Below are positions 11,404 through 23,563 of a stretch of 64,000 nt of DNA, in pieces. Where the stretch lies: positions 4,841,967 to 4,905,966 of the forward strand of contig NC_133917.1 of the NCBI RefSeq assembly GCF_964199755.1, in the 5' to 3' direction. A program made the position numbers and the translations under genes. The DNA comes from Larus michahellis. Taxonomy: Eukaryota > Chordata > Aves > Charadriiformes > Laridae. The notes beneath the pieces are model-generated. The model was given only the letters and a program-made list of their open reading frames with translations. It did no database searches and was not told where the DNA came from. The number at the start of each line of letters is the position of its first letter. Positions within the stretch are counted from its first letter, which is position 1.

Positions 11404-11517
11404 CTCTGCCTCGCTAAACACCAAAACACGCTCAGCCCCGGAGCTGCAGCTGACCGAGCAGCGGCAGAGGAAGCCGGCGGCGGAATGAGCTGCTGGAGAG
11501 AGGCCGGGGCTTATATA
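11404..11517 (-). promoter_or_regulatory. TATA promoter and first-exon-like segment, copy 1
   Basis: On the minus strand GGTATATAAGCCCC is a near-perfect TATA box (11517-11511). About 30 bases downstream the sequence CTCATTCC could be an initiator. A candidate first exon without ATG then runs to GAGGCAGAG with donor GTAAAAAG at 11404. Equivalent structures recur at 37044-36815 (TATATGAG; donor GTAAGAAG) and, degraded, at 27520-27343. It would drive transcription leftward into the exon-like piece at 11223-11144. No known gene is recognised. Confidence 0.5.
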
Positions 11518-11999
11518 CCCTCTGGCCACACCCACTGACACCGGGCCACGCCCCCTGCTCACTGCCCCCGCCCTCTGGCCACGCCCACCGCTCTCGGGGG
11601 GCCCCTCCCACCGCCCTTCCCACAATCTCCCGGGAAAAGGTGGGGGGGTTTTTTTTTGGCCTCCTGCCTTCCGTTCCCGGCAGGGGAAGCGCCGCCCCTG
11701 GCTGGTTCCGTTCGTGAGTTCTGAGTCGCCTCTGGTGGTTCTCTCACCATCTGTCTTTAAGTGCTGTCAGCTTGTGGGTGCGGGGAAGAGATTTCCGCGG
11801 TGGTGGCTTTATTTTTGTAATCTGCGGGCGTTTTGGGGGTTAGCCGGTAACCGTTTTCTGTGGTTGCGGGAGTGCGGGAAGCAGGTGATTGACGGAGGAC
11901 TGAGGGGACGCTTCCGGGATGCTGGAGGACTGAAGTGACATAAAGACGCGCTTCGGAGGACTGAGGGGGCACTTCCGGGGTCCTGGAGCACCGCGGGGC

Positions 12000-12420
12000 C
12001 ATGGAGATGGACACCGGGAAGACTGAATGGGGGCCAGGGAGTGCGGTAAGAGCCGGGACGGGAGCGCCGATGGCCGCTCTCGGGGCTGGCCGGGCTGCAC
12101 AGCACCCGCTCCGGGTGGTAGGGAGCTCGCCGGAGCCCCGGCGGTTCCGCTTCACCCTCCGGCCGCCGCTCTCTGGGGCCCGGCGCCGGCTCGTGGCCGC
12201 GAACCGCGCATGCGCACGAGCTCCGGGCGGCGGGGCCGGGAGGGCGGGGCTAAAACTGGCGGGGGGCGGGGCCAGAGCGCACGCGCAGCGCCAGGCGGCA
12301 GCCCCCCCCTCAATCACCCCGCTGGCAGCGCTCATTAGTGTGATGAGCCGTGACCGGTCTCAGCCCGCTTTAGTCCAGCCGGGAACCGGAACCGCTTCCC
12401 GGGTTACACTCGCAGCCTAG
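12000..12420. promoter_or_regulatory. CpG-rich core of recurrent segment, copy 1, with NRF1-type site
   Basis: GC-rich, CpG-dense stretch. GCGCATGCGC at 12206-12215 is the NRF1 consensus palindrome. Equivalent cores lie at 38150-38620 (NRF1 site 38464-38473) and 44100-44720. Confidence 0.45.
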
Positions 12421-12951
12421 GCAGCGCCTCCGCACCCAAAAACCTGCCCCACGGGGGGTTTCCCCCCCCCCAAAACGAGCCCCAGGGACGCCACATTGCT
12501 CCGCGGGGGGCACCAGGGCCGGGGACCAAGGAGGGAGGTGGGGGTGGCACCTCATCCACAACATAAAAATGGGTGATTTTGGCTTTTGCGCATTAAATTT
12601 TATTCATTTTTTTCCGTTCTGTCTGCACAAATCAATATAAAGCACAGACATTTACAGGTGTATATACATTTTTTTTCAGGGGATTTATATCATCTCTTTA
12701 CACTTATATCAAAAATCTGTTTAGACTTAGATCTGCTTAGACTGATGCATTAGCACTTACGCTATACAATATCTATTTAGACTGACCGCTTACACATCTA
12801 TTTTGACGCTAATATCTTTTTATAAGTAAATTTTCAGCATTTTTATGTTCGAACATCTTTTATATAACAGAGAATCACAGAATCACGGAATGCTGAGAGA
12901 CAGAGGTTTTAATTTTGAACTCATTTTACATAAATAAATGACAATTATTTT

Positions 12952-14030
12952 CCATTTCGCGGCTTCCCCTCCTGCCTCTTCGGGCGTGGGAGCTGTCGCC
13001 AGAGCCGCGGCCCTACCGGAAAATGCTTCGCAGGCTGGCGCGGCGGCGCCACGTGGGCGACGGTAGCGCCGAGGCTGACGGCTGCCGGAAAGCCCGCAGC
13101 CCCACGGGCTGTGGGGCCACGCGAGCGGCTGACAAAGAGCTTCCAAACGAGGCACGGCTTTCCCTCCTGGCTCTTTGGGCGTGGGAGCTGTCGCCAGAGC
13201 TGCCGACCTACCGGAAAATGCTTCGAAGGCTGGCGCGGCAGGGCCACGTGGGTACTGGTAGCGCCGAGGTTGACGGCTGCCGGAAAGCCGGCAGCCCCAG
13301 GGGCTGTGGGGCCACGCGAGCGGCTGCCATAGAGATTTCCAACGAGGCACGGCTTTCTCTGCTTGCTCTTCGGGCGTGGGAGCTGGCGCCAGAGCCGCGG
13401 CCCTACCAAAAAAGGCTTCGCAGGCTGGCGCGGCGGGGCCACGTGGGCGCCGGTAGCGCCGAGGCTGACGGCCACCAGAAAGCCCGCAGCCCCACGGGCT
13501 GTGGGGCCACGCGAGCGGCTGCCAAAGAGCTTCCAAACGAGGCACGGCTTTCCCTCCTGGCTCTTCGGGCGTGGGAGCTGTCACCACAGCCGCGGCCCTA
13601 CCGGAAAATGCTTCGCAGGCTGGCGCGGCAGCGCTACGTGGGCGCCGGTGGTGCCGAGGCTGACGGCCGCCGGAAAGCCCGCAGCCCCACGGGCTGTGGG
13701 GCCACGCGAGCGGCTGCTAAAGAGATTTCCAACGAGGCACGGCTTTCCCTCCTGGCTCTTCGGGTGTGGGAGCTGTCGCAAGAGCCGCGGCCCTACCGGA
13801 AAATGCTTCAGAGGACGGCACGGTGGGGCCACGTGGGCGCCGGTAGCGCCGAGGCTGACGGCCACCGGAAAGCCCGCAGCCCCACGGGCTGTGGGGCCAC
13901 GCGAGCGGCTGCCAAAGAGCTTTCCAACGAGGCACGGCTTTCCCTCCTGGCTCTTCGGGCGTGGGAGCTGTCGCCAGAGCCACGGCCCTACCGGAAAATG
14001 CTTCGAAGGCTGGCGCGAAGAGGCATGGGA
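12952..14030 (+). repeat. 195-bp satellite, six tandem monomers
   Basis: GGAAAATGCTTCGCAGGCT-type anchors recur at about 13020, 13215, 13410, 13606, 13800 and 13996, a 195-bp period. Each monomer carries CCACGTGGGCG and GGGGCCACGCGAGCGGCTG. Because 195 is divisible by 3 and the sequence is stop-poor, four reading frames stay open, including 410-codon and 234-codon frames; this argues against coding. CpG-dense, unlike the AT-rich flanks. Confidence 0.92.
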
Positions 14031-14490
14031 GCCACGCCCAATCCTGCTGCCTTCAGAGTCTCAATACCACCCTTTCCCACTTTTCGCCGTTCCAGCCTCC
14101 AAAATTTCCGTATGTCGGGAGATCGGGAGATTGCTCCCACGCCCAAAGAGCCAGGAGGGAAACCTGTGCCTTGTTCTAAAGCTCTTTGGGAACCGCTTGC
14201 ATGGCCCCACAGACCTTGGGTCTGCGGGCTTTTCTGCTGCCTTCAGAGTCTCTAAACCACCCTTTCCCACTTGGGGCCGCGCCAGCCTACAAAATTTCCA
14301 TGTGTCGGGAGATCAGGAGATTGCTCCCACGCCCAAAGATCCAGGAGGGAAAACTGTGCCTTGTTCTAAAGCTCTTTGAGAACCGCTTGCGTGGCCCCAC
14401 AGACCTTGGGGCTGTGGGCTTTCCTGCTGCATTCAGAGTCTCTAAACCACCCTTTCCCACTTGGCGCCACGCCAGCCTCTAGAATTTCCA
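14031..14490 (-). repeat. 195-bp satellite, about 2.3 inverted monomers
   Basis: CTCCCACGCCCAAAGAGCC..GGCCCCACAGAC at 14130-14215 and again at 14330-14405 is the reverse complement of the monomer at 13100-13190, more diverged and CpG-depleted. The array is thus head-to-head with the six-monomer array. Confidence 0.85.
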
Positions 14491-15379
14491 TTCGAAAGTC
14501 AAGACAGTGCAAGACTTAACATTATACAGAGCGCTACACGTCAATACATGCTCAAATAAAGAATAGCCAATGGAAAAATTGGCAATACAGTGCCATCACG
14601 TGTTAGAAAATGTCAGATGTCATTGAAGACAATGACAGAGCGATACAACGTAAAGCGTAACACAGTACTGGGCAGTGCCAGGCAATACGCCATCACAGAA
14701 TCACCAATAGAGAAGTTCACAATGGAGTGCAGTCTTACGACAGAATCTCTAAAGCCACCGTTAAGCCAGTGACAGGTGGTACAATGCCACACGTTACAGT
14801 ATACAGGGCAGTACAACCCAATTCGCAGACAAATAAATTAGAGCAAATTACAAGACTCCCAATACAGTACAGTACAATGGCAGACAGTCTCAGATGTCGG
14901 TCAAGACAATGCCAGGGCAACGCAGTGCAAGACATAACGTTATACAGGTCAGTACAAGGCAATACACAGTCAAATGAAGAACAGTAAACTACAATACCCA
15001 AAACACACTGCAGTACAATGGCAAACAATCCCACATGTCGGTCGAGACAATGACAGCGCGAGACGGAACACCGCGCAGGGCAGCACAAGGCAGTACACAG
15101 TCAAATAAAGAACAGCTGACCAGAAAACCCGCACTACGCTGCCGTACGATCTCAAAACGTCTCGGATGGCAGTCAAGGCAATTACAGGGCAATATAAAGC
15201 ACTACGTCGCAGTACACAAGGCAGTACAAGGCAATACGCAGTCAAATAAATAACAGACAGACAAAAAATTCACAGTGCAGTGCACTACCATGACACCATG
15301 GGTCAGATGGCAACCAAAAGAATGACAGGGCAATACAAGGCGAGAGGTAACCCAATACGGGGCTGGACAAGGCAATATG

Positions 15380-15850
15380 CAGTTGTGGCGGGTGGAGCGA
15401 TTCACTTCAGTCCTGAGAGAAGTAGAGAAACGTTTAGAAACATCAACACAGTGATTCGACAAAGGCAGCAGTGAACGTAACATCCCTTTACCAGGTTCCA
15501 TGGCCACGTACCCCGGATAATTTATTGCACAGGGGCCAGGGTCAGACGAGCTGTTAGGGAGACCCTCCCGTTGAGCCACAACCCCCTTGCTTTCTAAACT
15601 CCTTCTTGAAGAGCAGTCTAAGTGCGGCTGGATCCAATTCCTAGCTCTGGACTTGGGCAACGGTTCACCTCTAAAGGATTGTATCCGCGCCATCAACCCT
15701 TTATATCACTGAGCTATGGCTACGAGGTTTAGCGTGGTATTAGTCACTTACCGAGACTCTGTTGCGGCAAGGGATCTCTCAGCCTTGAGGAGCAGAACCT
15801 GAAGCAAGCATCCCCGCTCAAGGGCACATCCTGGTGCTATGACAGACTAT
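15380..15850. repeat. Higher-order insert in minisatellite, copy 1
   Basis: Begins GCAGTTGTGGCGGGTG, continues CATCAACACAGTGATTC, CCAGGGTCAGACGAGCTGT, CTCTAAAGGATTGTATC and ATATCACTGAGCTATGG. It recurs at 17025-17560 and 18425-18960. Not recognised as a known mobile element; no target duplications seen. Confidence 0.8.
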
Positions 15851-17024
15851 GACAGGCAATACTATGACAGGGCAATACAATGCAAGACGTAACTTTACAC
15901 AGGGCAGTACAAGGCCAATACACAGTCAAATAGGGAACGACCGATCACAAAATTGATGCAGGGTCAAATAGAGTACAACAGCCTAAGAAGCTCTCAATAC
16001 AGTGCCTGTCAACGCCAGAATACATCAGATGGCTCGCGGCACGGTGAGAGGGCAATACGACGCGAGACTTAGGAAAATACAGGGCAGTACAAAGCAATAC
16101 GTAGTCAAATATAGAACAGCCGATCAAAAACACCCTCAGTTCAGTGCGGTACAACCCCAGAGAGTGTAAAAGGACAGTTAAGACTATTTCATGGCAACAC
16201 AACGCACAATGTAACACAATACAGCTTGCTACAACGCAATACAGAATAATATAGAAAACAACCGATCAAAATGCCACAATACGGTGCAGTACGATCCCAC
16301 ACGGTCTCGGGTGGCAGTCAAAACAACTATAGGGTGACACGATCCAAGATGCAACATTACACGACAGAGTAGAACAGGAGACGCAGTCAACTAAATACCA
16401 ACCAATTAGAAGAACCGCAGTACAGTGCGGGAGAAAACAAAAATAAATGGAGATGCCAGTCAAGACAATGACAGAGCAATACAAGGCAAGAAATAATGCA
16501 ATACAGTGCAGTATGGTGAAATACACGGTGAAATAAACAACCGATTAAGTATCCCGCAATACCATGCAATGCAATGCCAAAACGTGTGAGACAGCAGTCG
16601 AGGCAGTGACAGAGCTATACAATGGAAGACATAACAACGCAGGGCTGTACAACACCGAAACGTATCAGATGGCACTCAGAACAATAACACGGTGATACAA
16701 TGCAAGCCGCAACACAATACAAGGTGGTAACAAGGCAATACACGGTCAAAGACAGAACAACGAATAAAACCTGCACAATACAGATCACTACAATCCCAGA
16801 ACGTCTAAAGTGACAGTGAACGGAATGACGGGGCAGTACAATGCAAGATACAACACTAGACAGGGCAATACGCGGCAATACGCATTCAAATAACGCAAAA
16901 CCAATTAAAAAACCCACAATACGCACCAGTACAATGCCAGAACAGATCAGATGGCAGTCCGGGCGAATAGAGGGCAATGCAATGCCAAACATGACACCAT
17001 ACGGGGCCGGACAAGGCAATACGC

Positions 17025-17720
17025 AGTTGTGGCAGGCCAAGCGGTTAACTTTGCTTCTGAGAGAGAAGCAGTGAAACATTCAGAAACATCAACACAGTGA
17101 TTCTCCAAAGGCAGCAGTGCACGTGACGGCGCTTTACCAGATTCCATGGCCACGCACCCCGGACTATTTACTGCCTACGGGCCAGGGTCAGACGAGCTGT
17201 CTGGGAGACCCTCCCCTTGAGTCACGAGGCTCGGAAAGGACCCCCTTGCTTTCTAAACTCCTTCTCGGAGAGGAGTCTAGGTGCAGCTGGATCCAATTCC
17301 TAGCCCCGGACTTAGGCAACGGTTTACCTCTAAAGGATTAAATCTGCGCCGTCAACCCTTTATATCACTGAGCTAGGGCTACAAGGTTTTGCATGCTATT
17401 AGTCACTTACTGAGAATCTGTTGTGGCAAGGGATCTCTCAGTCTCGAGGAGCAGAACCTTAAGTGAGCGTCCCTGCTCCAGGGGAGATCCTGGCATGGAG
17501 GCCCCTGCCATGCAGGGGAAGTCAAAAGGGTCTTGGGCTGTCCACTACTTATGGGGTAAGCTAATTGACTTACAGTCACATCAGCATGGGAACAACATAT
17601 CTAGGTCCCCACTGTGTTGCCAACCATCCCCCAACTTCAAGTACCACTCAAAACAACTCCATGGATGATTGGGGCACCAAAACGAAGGGGCACCAAAACA
17701 AAGGGGCACCCACACCACCC
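17025..17720. repeat. Higher-order insert in minisatellite, copy 2
   Basis: Same landmarks as copy 1, extended by GATCTCTCAGTCTCGAGGAG, GTCAAAAGGGTCTTGGGCTG and a CACCAAAACAAAGGGG doublet before the units resume. Confidence 0.8.
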
Positions 17721-18424
17721 CAGCAGTCAAATAAAGAACAACCAATGGAACTTTCACAATAAATAAGTACAATCCCAGACAGTCTAAAATAACAGCCAAG
17801 ACAATGACAGACCAATACAGTGCAAGACCTAACATCATACAGAGCAGTAAAAGGCAACGCGCAGCCAAGTAAAGAACAGTTAAAATACCCATAATCCAGT
17901 GCAGCACTATGACACTGTCCCAAAACACAGTCAGAACAATGACAGAGTAATGCAACATGAGCCGTAACACAATACCGGGCAGTACAAGGCAATACACAGC
18001 CAAATGACAGCCAATAAAAAAAAAAAAACAAAACACAGTACAGTACAATCTTATGACAGAATGTCTAAGGTCACAGCGAACAGAATGACAGGGCAATACA
18101 ATGCAAAGTGTAACACCATCCAGGGCAGCACAAGGCAATACACAGTCACACAAAGAACAGGCAATTAAAAAACCCACAACAGAACGCCCTACAATCTCAG
18201 GAAGTCTCAGATGGCAGTCACGGCAAATACAGGGCAATACGGTGCAAGATAACACAATACAGGCCACTGCCAGCCAATACTCAGTCAAATAAATAACAGC
18301 CAGTCAAAAAATTCACAATGCAGTGCACTACCATGACACCATGGATCAGGCAGCAATCATGACAATGACAGGGCAATACAAGGCAAGACGTAACCCAATA
18401 CAGGGCCGGACAAGGCAATATGCA

Positions 18425-19075
18425 GTTGTGGCGGGTGAAGCTTCTAAGAGAAGAGTAGAGAAACATTCAGAAACATCAACACAGTGATTCTCCAAAGGCA
18501 GCAGTGCACATGACGTCGCTTTACCAGATTCCGTGGACACGTAGCCCGGATTATTTCCTGCCTAGGGGCCAGGGTCAGACGAGCTGTCTGGGAGACCCTC
18601 CCGTTGAGTCACGAGGCTCGGAAAGGACCCCCTTGCTTTCTAAACTCCTTCTCAGAGAGGAGTCTAGGTGCGGCTGGATCCCATCCTCGCCCCGGACTTG
18701 GGCAACGGTTTACCTCTAAAGGATCATATCTGCATGATCAAACCCTTTACATCACTCAGCTAAGATTGCAAAGTCTGGCATGCTATTAGTCACTTACCCA
18801 GAATCTGTTGCGGCAAGGCATCTCTCAGCCTCCAAGAGCAGAACCTTACGTGAGTGTCCCCGGGAAATGCTGGCGAACAGGCCGCTGCCTTGCAAGAAAG
18901 CTCAAAGGGCTCTTGGTCTGTCCGCTAGTTCTATAGTAAGCTAACTGACTTACAGTGTTTTGACTCTGGTGACAGCCATCCCACAAAGTTCAAGTGCCAC
19001 TCTTTGCGACTCCTGCTGGTCGTTATAGCTCGAGCAGCAGCCTGGGGGGAAAAGGGGAGTGACATCGCAACAGCG
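18425..19075. repeat. Higher-order insert in minisatellite, copy 3
   Basis: Third copy with the same order of landmarks; here a 12-bp deletion removes the stretch before the AGAGAAACATT anchor present in copy 1. Confidence 0.8.
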
Positions 19076-21490
19076 GTCAAATACAGAACAACCGGTTAAA
19101 AATTGCACAATACAGTGCCAGAGACTCTAAAATAACGGGCAAGACAATGACAGGGCAATACAATGCAAGATCTAACATTACACAGGGCAGTACAAGGCAA
19201 CATACAATCAAATGCAGAGCAGACAATGAAAGAATTGACGGTACAGTGCCATATAATGGTAGAATATATCAGATGTCGGTCACCACAATGACAGAGCAAT
19301 ACAAGGCAAGACCAAACACGATACGGGGCCCTACCAGGCGACACAGTCAAGGAAACAACAACCCATGAAAGAATTCACAACACAGCGCAGTCCTAGGACA
19401 GAACATGTAAAATGACCATCGAGACAATGACAGGGCAATACAATGCAAGACGCAACACCATACCAGGTGGTAACAAGGCAACATGCAGCCAAACGAAGAA
19501 CAACCGATTAAGAAACCCAGCATACGTTCAACTGTAATACCAGAAAAGATCAGAAGGCAGTCAAGACAATGACAGCGCGCTATAAAGCAAGAAGTAACAC
19601 AATACAGGGCAGTACAAGGCATTACACAGTCAAAGAACAACCGATTAAAAAACACGCAATGCGGTGTGCTACAATGCCAGAATAGATCACACAGCAGTCA
19701 AGAGCATGACGGGGCAACACGATGCGAAACGGATACTGAGCCAGGCAGAGCAATACTATTTCAAATATACAAGAACATAGTACAGAACCGAATTCTTAAG
19801 TGTACGACACAAGACCATCTCAAATGGCAGTCGAGGAAATTACTGAGCGACGTAATGCAAAAACAACACGCTGCCCGGCAATGCAATATGTGGTCAGGTA
19901 CAGAACAATCCGTTCCAGAAACAACATATCGAACAGTACAACTCCACGGTCTCAGATGGCAGTCAAGACACATACAGAGCAATACCATGCAAGACGTAAC
20001 ACAATACAGGGCAATACAATACCATACATAGGGTAACTTAAGAACGATGAATCCAAAAACCTGCAATACAGCAATTATAACGGCAGACAGCCTGAGATGG
20101 CAGTCGAGACGATTATGGGGCAATGCAACGCAAGACGAAACACGGTACAGAGCGGTACCCTGCAAAACTGTCCCAGGTGGCCATCAGGGAAATTACAGAG
20201 CGATATGACACGAAAACAACGCCCTGCCCGACAACGCAATATATGGTCACATACAAAACAATCCGCTAAAGAAACAACATACGGAACAATACCGTGCGAG
20301 ATGGTTTCAGATGGCGGTTAAGGAAACTACAGAGTGATGCGATGCAAAACTGAAATAGCGCCAAACAGTGCAATACAATTTCAAATACACAACCTTCAAA
20401 TACACAACAAAATACTTAAGGATGCAATGCCAGTGTGTCTCACGTGACAGCCAAAACATTGACAGACCGAAACAATTTGAGACGTACCGTGATACAGGGC
20501 AGAACGAGGGAATACGTGGTCAAAGGAAGAACAACCGAATTAAAAAAAAAAAATCTTTAGTACCTTGCGGAATGACGACAGAATATATCAGACGGCTGTC
20601 AAGACAATGACAAAGCCATATGCTGCAAAACCAAAACACGGCCAGGCGACACAATAGAGGTTCAAATACTCAACCATGCGATTCAAAACAAAATATGGAA
20701 GGCTACCACGCCTGATCATCTCAGATGGCAGTCAAGACAATGACTAAGTGATACGACACAAAACCGAGATAGGGGCAGGCAAAGTGATACAATTTAAAGT
20801 ACAGACTGATGGAACGCCACACAAAATACAGAACTATACGACGCAACGCAGTCCGACCTGGCAGTCAAGGCAATTACGGGGTGCTACGATGCGAAACCGA
20901 TACGGAGCCGGGCAATGCAATACCATTTCAAATACACAACACAAAAAAATACATAACCAGACAATGCAAGACAGTCTCAGACAGCAGTCAAGACAGTTAC
21001 AGAGCAACGCAATTCAAAAACAACGCAGAGCCCGGCAACGCAATACAGTCAGATGCAGAACAATCCATCAAAGTAACGACGTAGGGAACGGTACAACGTG
21101 ACAGACTCAGATTGCAGTCAAGACAATGACCGAGCAATACAGCGCAAGACGTAACGGAATACAGGCGTTACCGTGCTGCACCGCCCGAGACTGCAGACAA
21201 GAACACTACAGAGCGATCCAATTCCAGACAAAGCACAATACAAGGCAGTACCACGCAAGATAGCGTCACATACGGTCAGGACAATTACGGCTCCACTTAT
21301 GTGCCCAAAGGGCACTGCTCCTGGACAGCCTGGAGCGCTGCGCTCCCTTTTAAATGCCTCGCTGCTATTTCCAACCCTGTCCACTCCCCTCCCCTCCCCA
21401 AGGAAGCTCCGCTGCCGGTACCTCAACTTCCCCTTCTGAGGGCCGGCACTCTGGCCCTGCTCAACAAGAAAAAAAAAAAAAAAAAATTAC

Positions 21491-21540
21491 CTTGTACCAA
21501 ATCGATTCATCCTGGAGTCGCTGAGTTTCCTCTTCATCAT
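21491..21540 (-). other. Exon-like segment, acidic
   Basis: Acceptor GTTTGCTTTTGCAG, donor AAG|GTAATT, 50 bases. One frame reads DEEETQRLQDESIWYK. Related acidic starts (EEEE or DDEEE) open the exon-like pieces at 23563, 26805 and 34430. Confidence 0.35.
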
Positions 21541-21665
21541 CTGCAAAAGCAAACAAGGGAACCCCAATTTCCACAAAACGGTGCCATCAGGCACCATCGC
21601 ATCCGTCAACTCTAACTTGTACTGCAATATCCCCCACATCAGATGCACCATACCCTTCTGCTCAC

Positions 21666-21719
21666 CTGCTCCGCATGGATTCCAGATTTGGACTCTGTGG
21701 CACTCTCTGGTTCTGGCAC
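21666..21719 (-). other. Exon-like segment, 54 bases
   Basis: Acceptor AGGTGTTTTAG, donor CAG|GTGAGC; open in two frames (for example VPEPESATESKSGIHAEQ). Diverged relatives lie near 23755-23705 (donor lost) and 34580-34530. Confidence 0.35.
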
Positions 21720-21805
21720 CTAAAACACCTAAGACACACAATATTACTGTTGAGCTTACGGGAAACCACCACGCCCATGCGCTACCTCTCTACTACCCAG
21801 CTCAC

Positions 21806-21841
21806 CTCCACCATTCGTCCAGCTCTGGATGCCTGTGGCAC
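21806..21841 (-). other. Exon-like segment, 36 bases
   Basis: Acceptor TTGGTTTTGCAG, donor GAG|GTGAGC. Relative at about 34713-34674 with the same acceptor text and a GTGAGG donor. Confidence 0.35.
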
Positions 21842-22050
21842 CTGCAAAACCAAAGACAAACATTCCACTGAGCTGCAATGTAGTACTGGGCTATTAGACA
21901 CCAACGTGTCCACAACCCACCTCACTTGCTGGGACTACTCAGTGGGCGTGCAGCATCGCCCCTCTGACCCTGTGTGTCACACCGACCAAAGAAACACATG
22001 CTGAGATATCACCCAAAACCCTACCAAATTCCCATCTCCCTCTCCCTCAC

Positions 22051-22100
22051 CTTGCCCACCCATCCTCCCGAGGTGTGCAACCTGAAGGCTTGCAAACCGC
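22051..22100 (-). other. Exon-like segment, 50 bases
   Basis: Acceptor GGGTTTTACAG, donor AAG|GTGAGG. One frame reads RFASLQVAHLGRMGGQ; the relative near 35010-34970 reads WSVSLKVAAQNHGGQ in the same frame. Confidence 0.35.
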
Positions 22101-22318
22101 CTGTAAAACCCAACTGAAGTGGGTTGCTTAACACTTGAAATTTGCTCCATCTGAGAAAGATGTGATACTTCAGCCCATCCACTGCTGCTGACCTTGACTG
22201 ACTCATCCCCATCCCCACATCCCATGTCATTCATCACTTCAAAACTTCAAATTGAAAAGAACCAATACATACAGTACTCAAAGCCACATCTTCTCTCTAA
22301 TACCACGTGCTGACTCAC

Positions 22319-22373
22319 CTTCTTACATTGCTCTCCTCTTCTATGCTGCCCTGCCAAGCTTGTCCTGTTGCAT
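22319..22373 (-). other. Exon-like segment, 55 bases
   Basis: Acceptor GTCGTTCTTGCAG, donor AAG|GTGAGT. Frame CNRTSLAGQHRRGEQCKK; relatives at 25572-25500 (CRDEMDRAMQRSRQECG.., donor GTAATA) and 35292-35230 (CRGIRCAPKSDGGGKRD.., donor GTGGGT) are open in the same frame from the acceptor. Confidence 0.4.
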
Positions 22374-23393
22374 CTGCAAGAACGACATCAGAGAAATCAC
22401 CCTGAGGCAGAGCAATAGAGTCATAACAACAAAAAGTCTTGCACCTTTTTACAAATACCATCTAAGGTCCAAATACAACCGTACACAAAGAAAATTGCAG
22501 AAAAAAAATCCGCACCAAAACCAGCCATACCCTCTTCCACATGAGCTCTTCTTCACTACTGCTGTATTGCCTTTCCAACATGCCTCTGCTCTTTCCAAAC
22601 AAAACAGAAGAGGTATCTACACAGCCTCCCGACGGCTACCCTGAGATAACTCTAACACCTTTGCCCCGATCAACATAGATTCATGTACTACATATAGACT
22701 CCCCACACGATTCCGCCCACGCTGGACACTACGCGCCTGGGCAGGGCAGCCCCGAGCCAAACACTCACAGTTACAGACAGACACTACACAGAACACTATG
22801 AACGACGCGCCTCAAAGATGAGAGAAAACTCTCAGCAAGAAAGATGACATGGGGACCAAAGTCACCATCGTGCAAGAAAATTTGTGGGATCGTGATGATG
22901 TCAATGTGAAGACGCTCTACGGAACCCCCTGAAACAAAGTGTAGAACGTGATGGTACATAATAAGAATGGACTGTAGACCCCAATAAGATGGACGTGCAG
23001 GAAGCCTGCCTTCAAGACCTAAGAACGTAACGACGCAGGGAAGAAATCCCAGTCATGGAAGTGGGCCGTCCGGAAACTTCCGAGATGCAAGACCGATGCA
23101 CGCTTTAAGATGCTAACGCAAGAAGAGCGGCAGCCGAATGGTGCTACGCCCACGGGCCCGAGCGTTCGAGACCCTAAGGATGACACCTGGGGCCCCACAT
23201 CGTGCTCCTGGAACTCAAAGATGACCTCAAGACCCAAGAAAGGGATAAGATACACAACACAGACCACATGAACGACATGACAACATGCACAGGCTGGAAC
23301 TGCCCTGCCTGGGACGCGCTAGCGTCACACTGAACAGTAAGCCACATCCTTTGCCTTCCTAAATATGACTGTGCCCCGGGACAGCCTTCGCCA

Positions 23394-23563
23394 CTACGCT
23401 AACGTCAAAGACTCCATTTTGCAATTGTCCACCTCGGCCCCTCTCCGGCGCCTGACTGTCAACTTAGCTTTTGGCAGGCCAGGCATCTGAATCCTTCTTC
23501 GATGGAGTCCACAAAAACCAGCCATCCGATACAGCTCCGCAGTCACCAGGTTCCTCCTCTTCC
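23394..23563 (-). other. Terminal-exon-like segment, copy 2
   Basis: Acceptor TTTTTCCTTTTGCAG. One frame begins EEEEPGDCGAVSDGWFLWT and stops after AKS; a second runs to a stop at 23394. Both frames keep their length and stop position in the relative at 26805-26630. Two frames being open shows how few indels separate the copies and prevents a coding call. Confidence 0.4.

Larger units (their letters stand above)
11100..12960. repeat. Recurrent segment, copy 1 (promoter end)
   Basis: Matches 36530-39240 (split there by a CR1) and, for 12100-12600, also 44600-44960. Shared landmarks in order: small exon-like piece with GTAAGTT donor (11223-11144), minus-strand first exon and TATA (11404-11517), CTTTATTTTTG block at 11800, repeats of GGACTGAGGGG..CACTTCCGG at 11880-12000, a CpG-rich core with an NRF1-type site, ATTAG.GTGATGAGC at 12330, and an AT-rich tail (12560-12960) with TTTTATATAACA. 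Identity was judged by eye. Confidence 0.75.
14490..21290. repeat. 6.8-kb minisatellite of ~140-bp units
   Basis: Imperfect tandem units containing, in order, CAGTACAATG, TCTCAGATGGCAGTCAAG, ACAATGACAGGGCAATACAA, TGCAAGACGTAACAC, ATACAGGGCAGTACAAGGCA and ATACACAGTCAAATAAAGAA. The CAGTCAAAT anchor recurs at about 14819, 14950, 15095 and 15239, spacing 130-145 bp. From about 19660 a variant type appears with CAATTTCAAATACACAAC. The long Cys-rich minus-strand frames here are shadows of the repeat. Confidence 0.9.

Noticed and set aside
17330-17420. tRNA-like A-box in the higher-order insert (minus strand TAGCTCAGTGATATAAAGG)
   Set aside because: No matching B box or cloverleaf; acceptor and T arms do not pair. 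Possibly a very degenerate tRNA-derived SINE, but unsupported.
14490-21290. CRISPR-like or protein-coding reading of the 140-bp array (Cys-rich minus-strand frames)
   Set aside because: Units are contiguous and imperfect without unique spacers, the context is eukaryotic, and the frames break every few hundred bases.
22880-22935. Box C/D snoRNA-like words (GTGATGATG and CTGA)
   Set aside because: The box C word is not kept in the other copies and there is no terminal stem.
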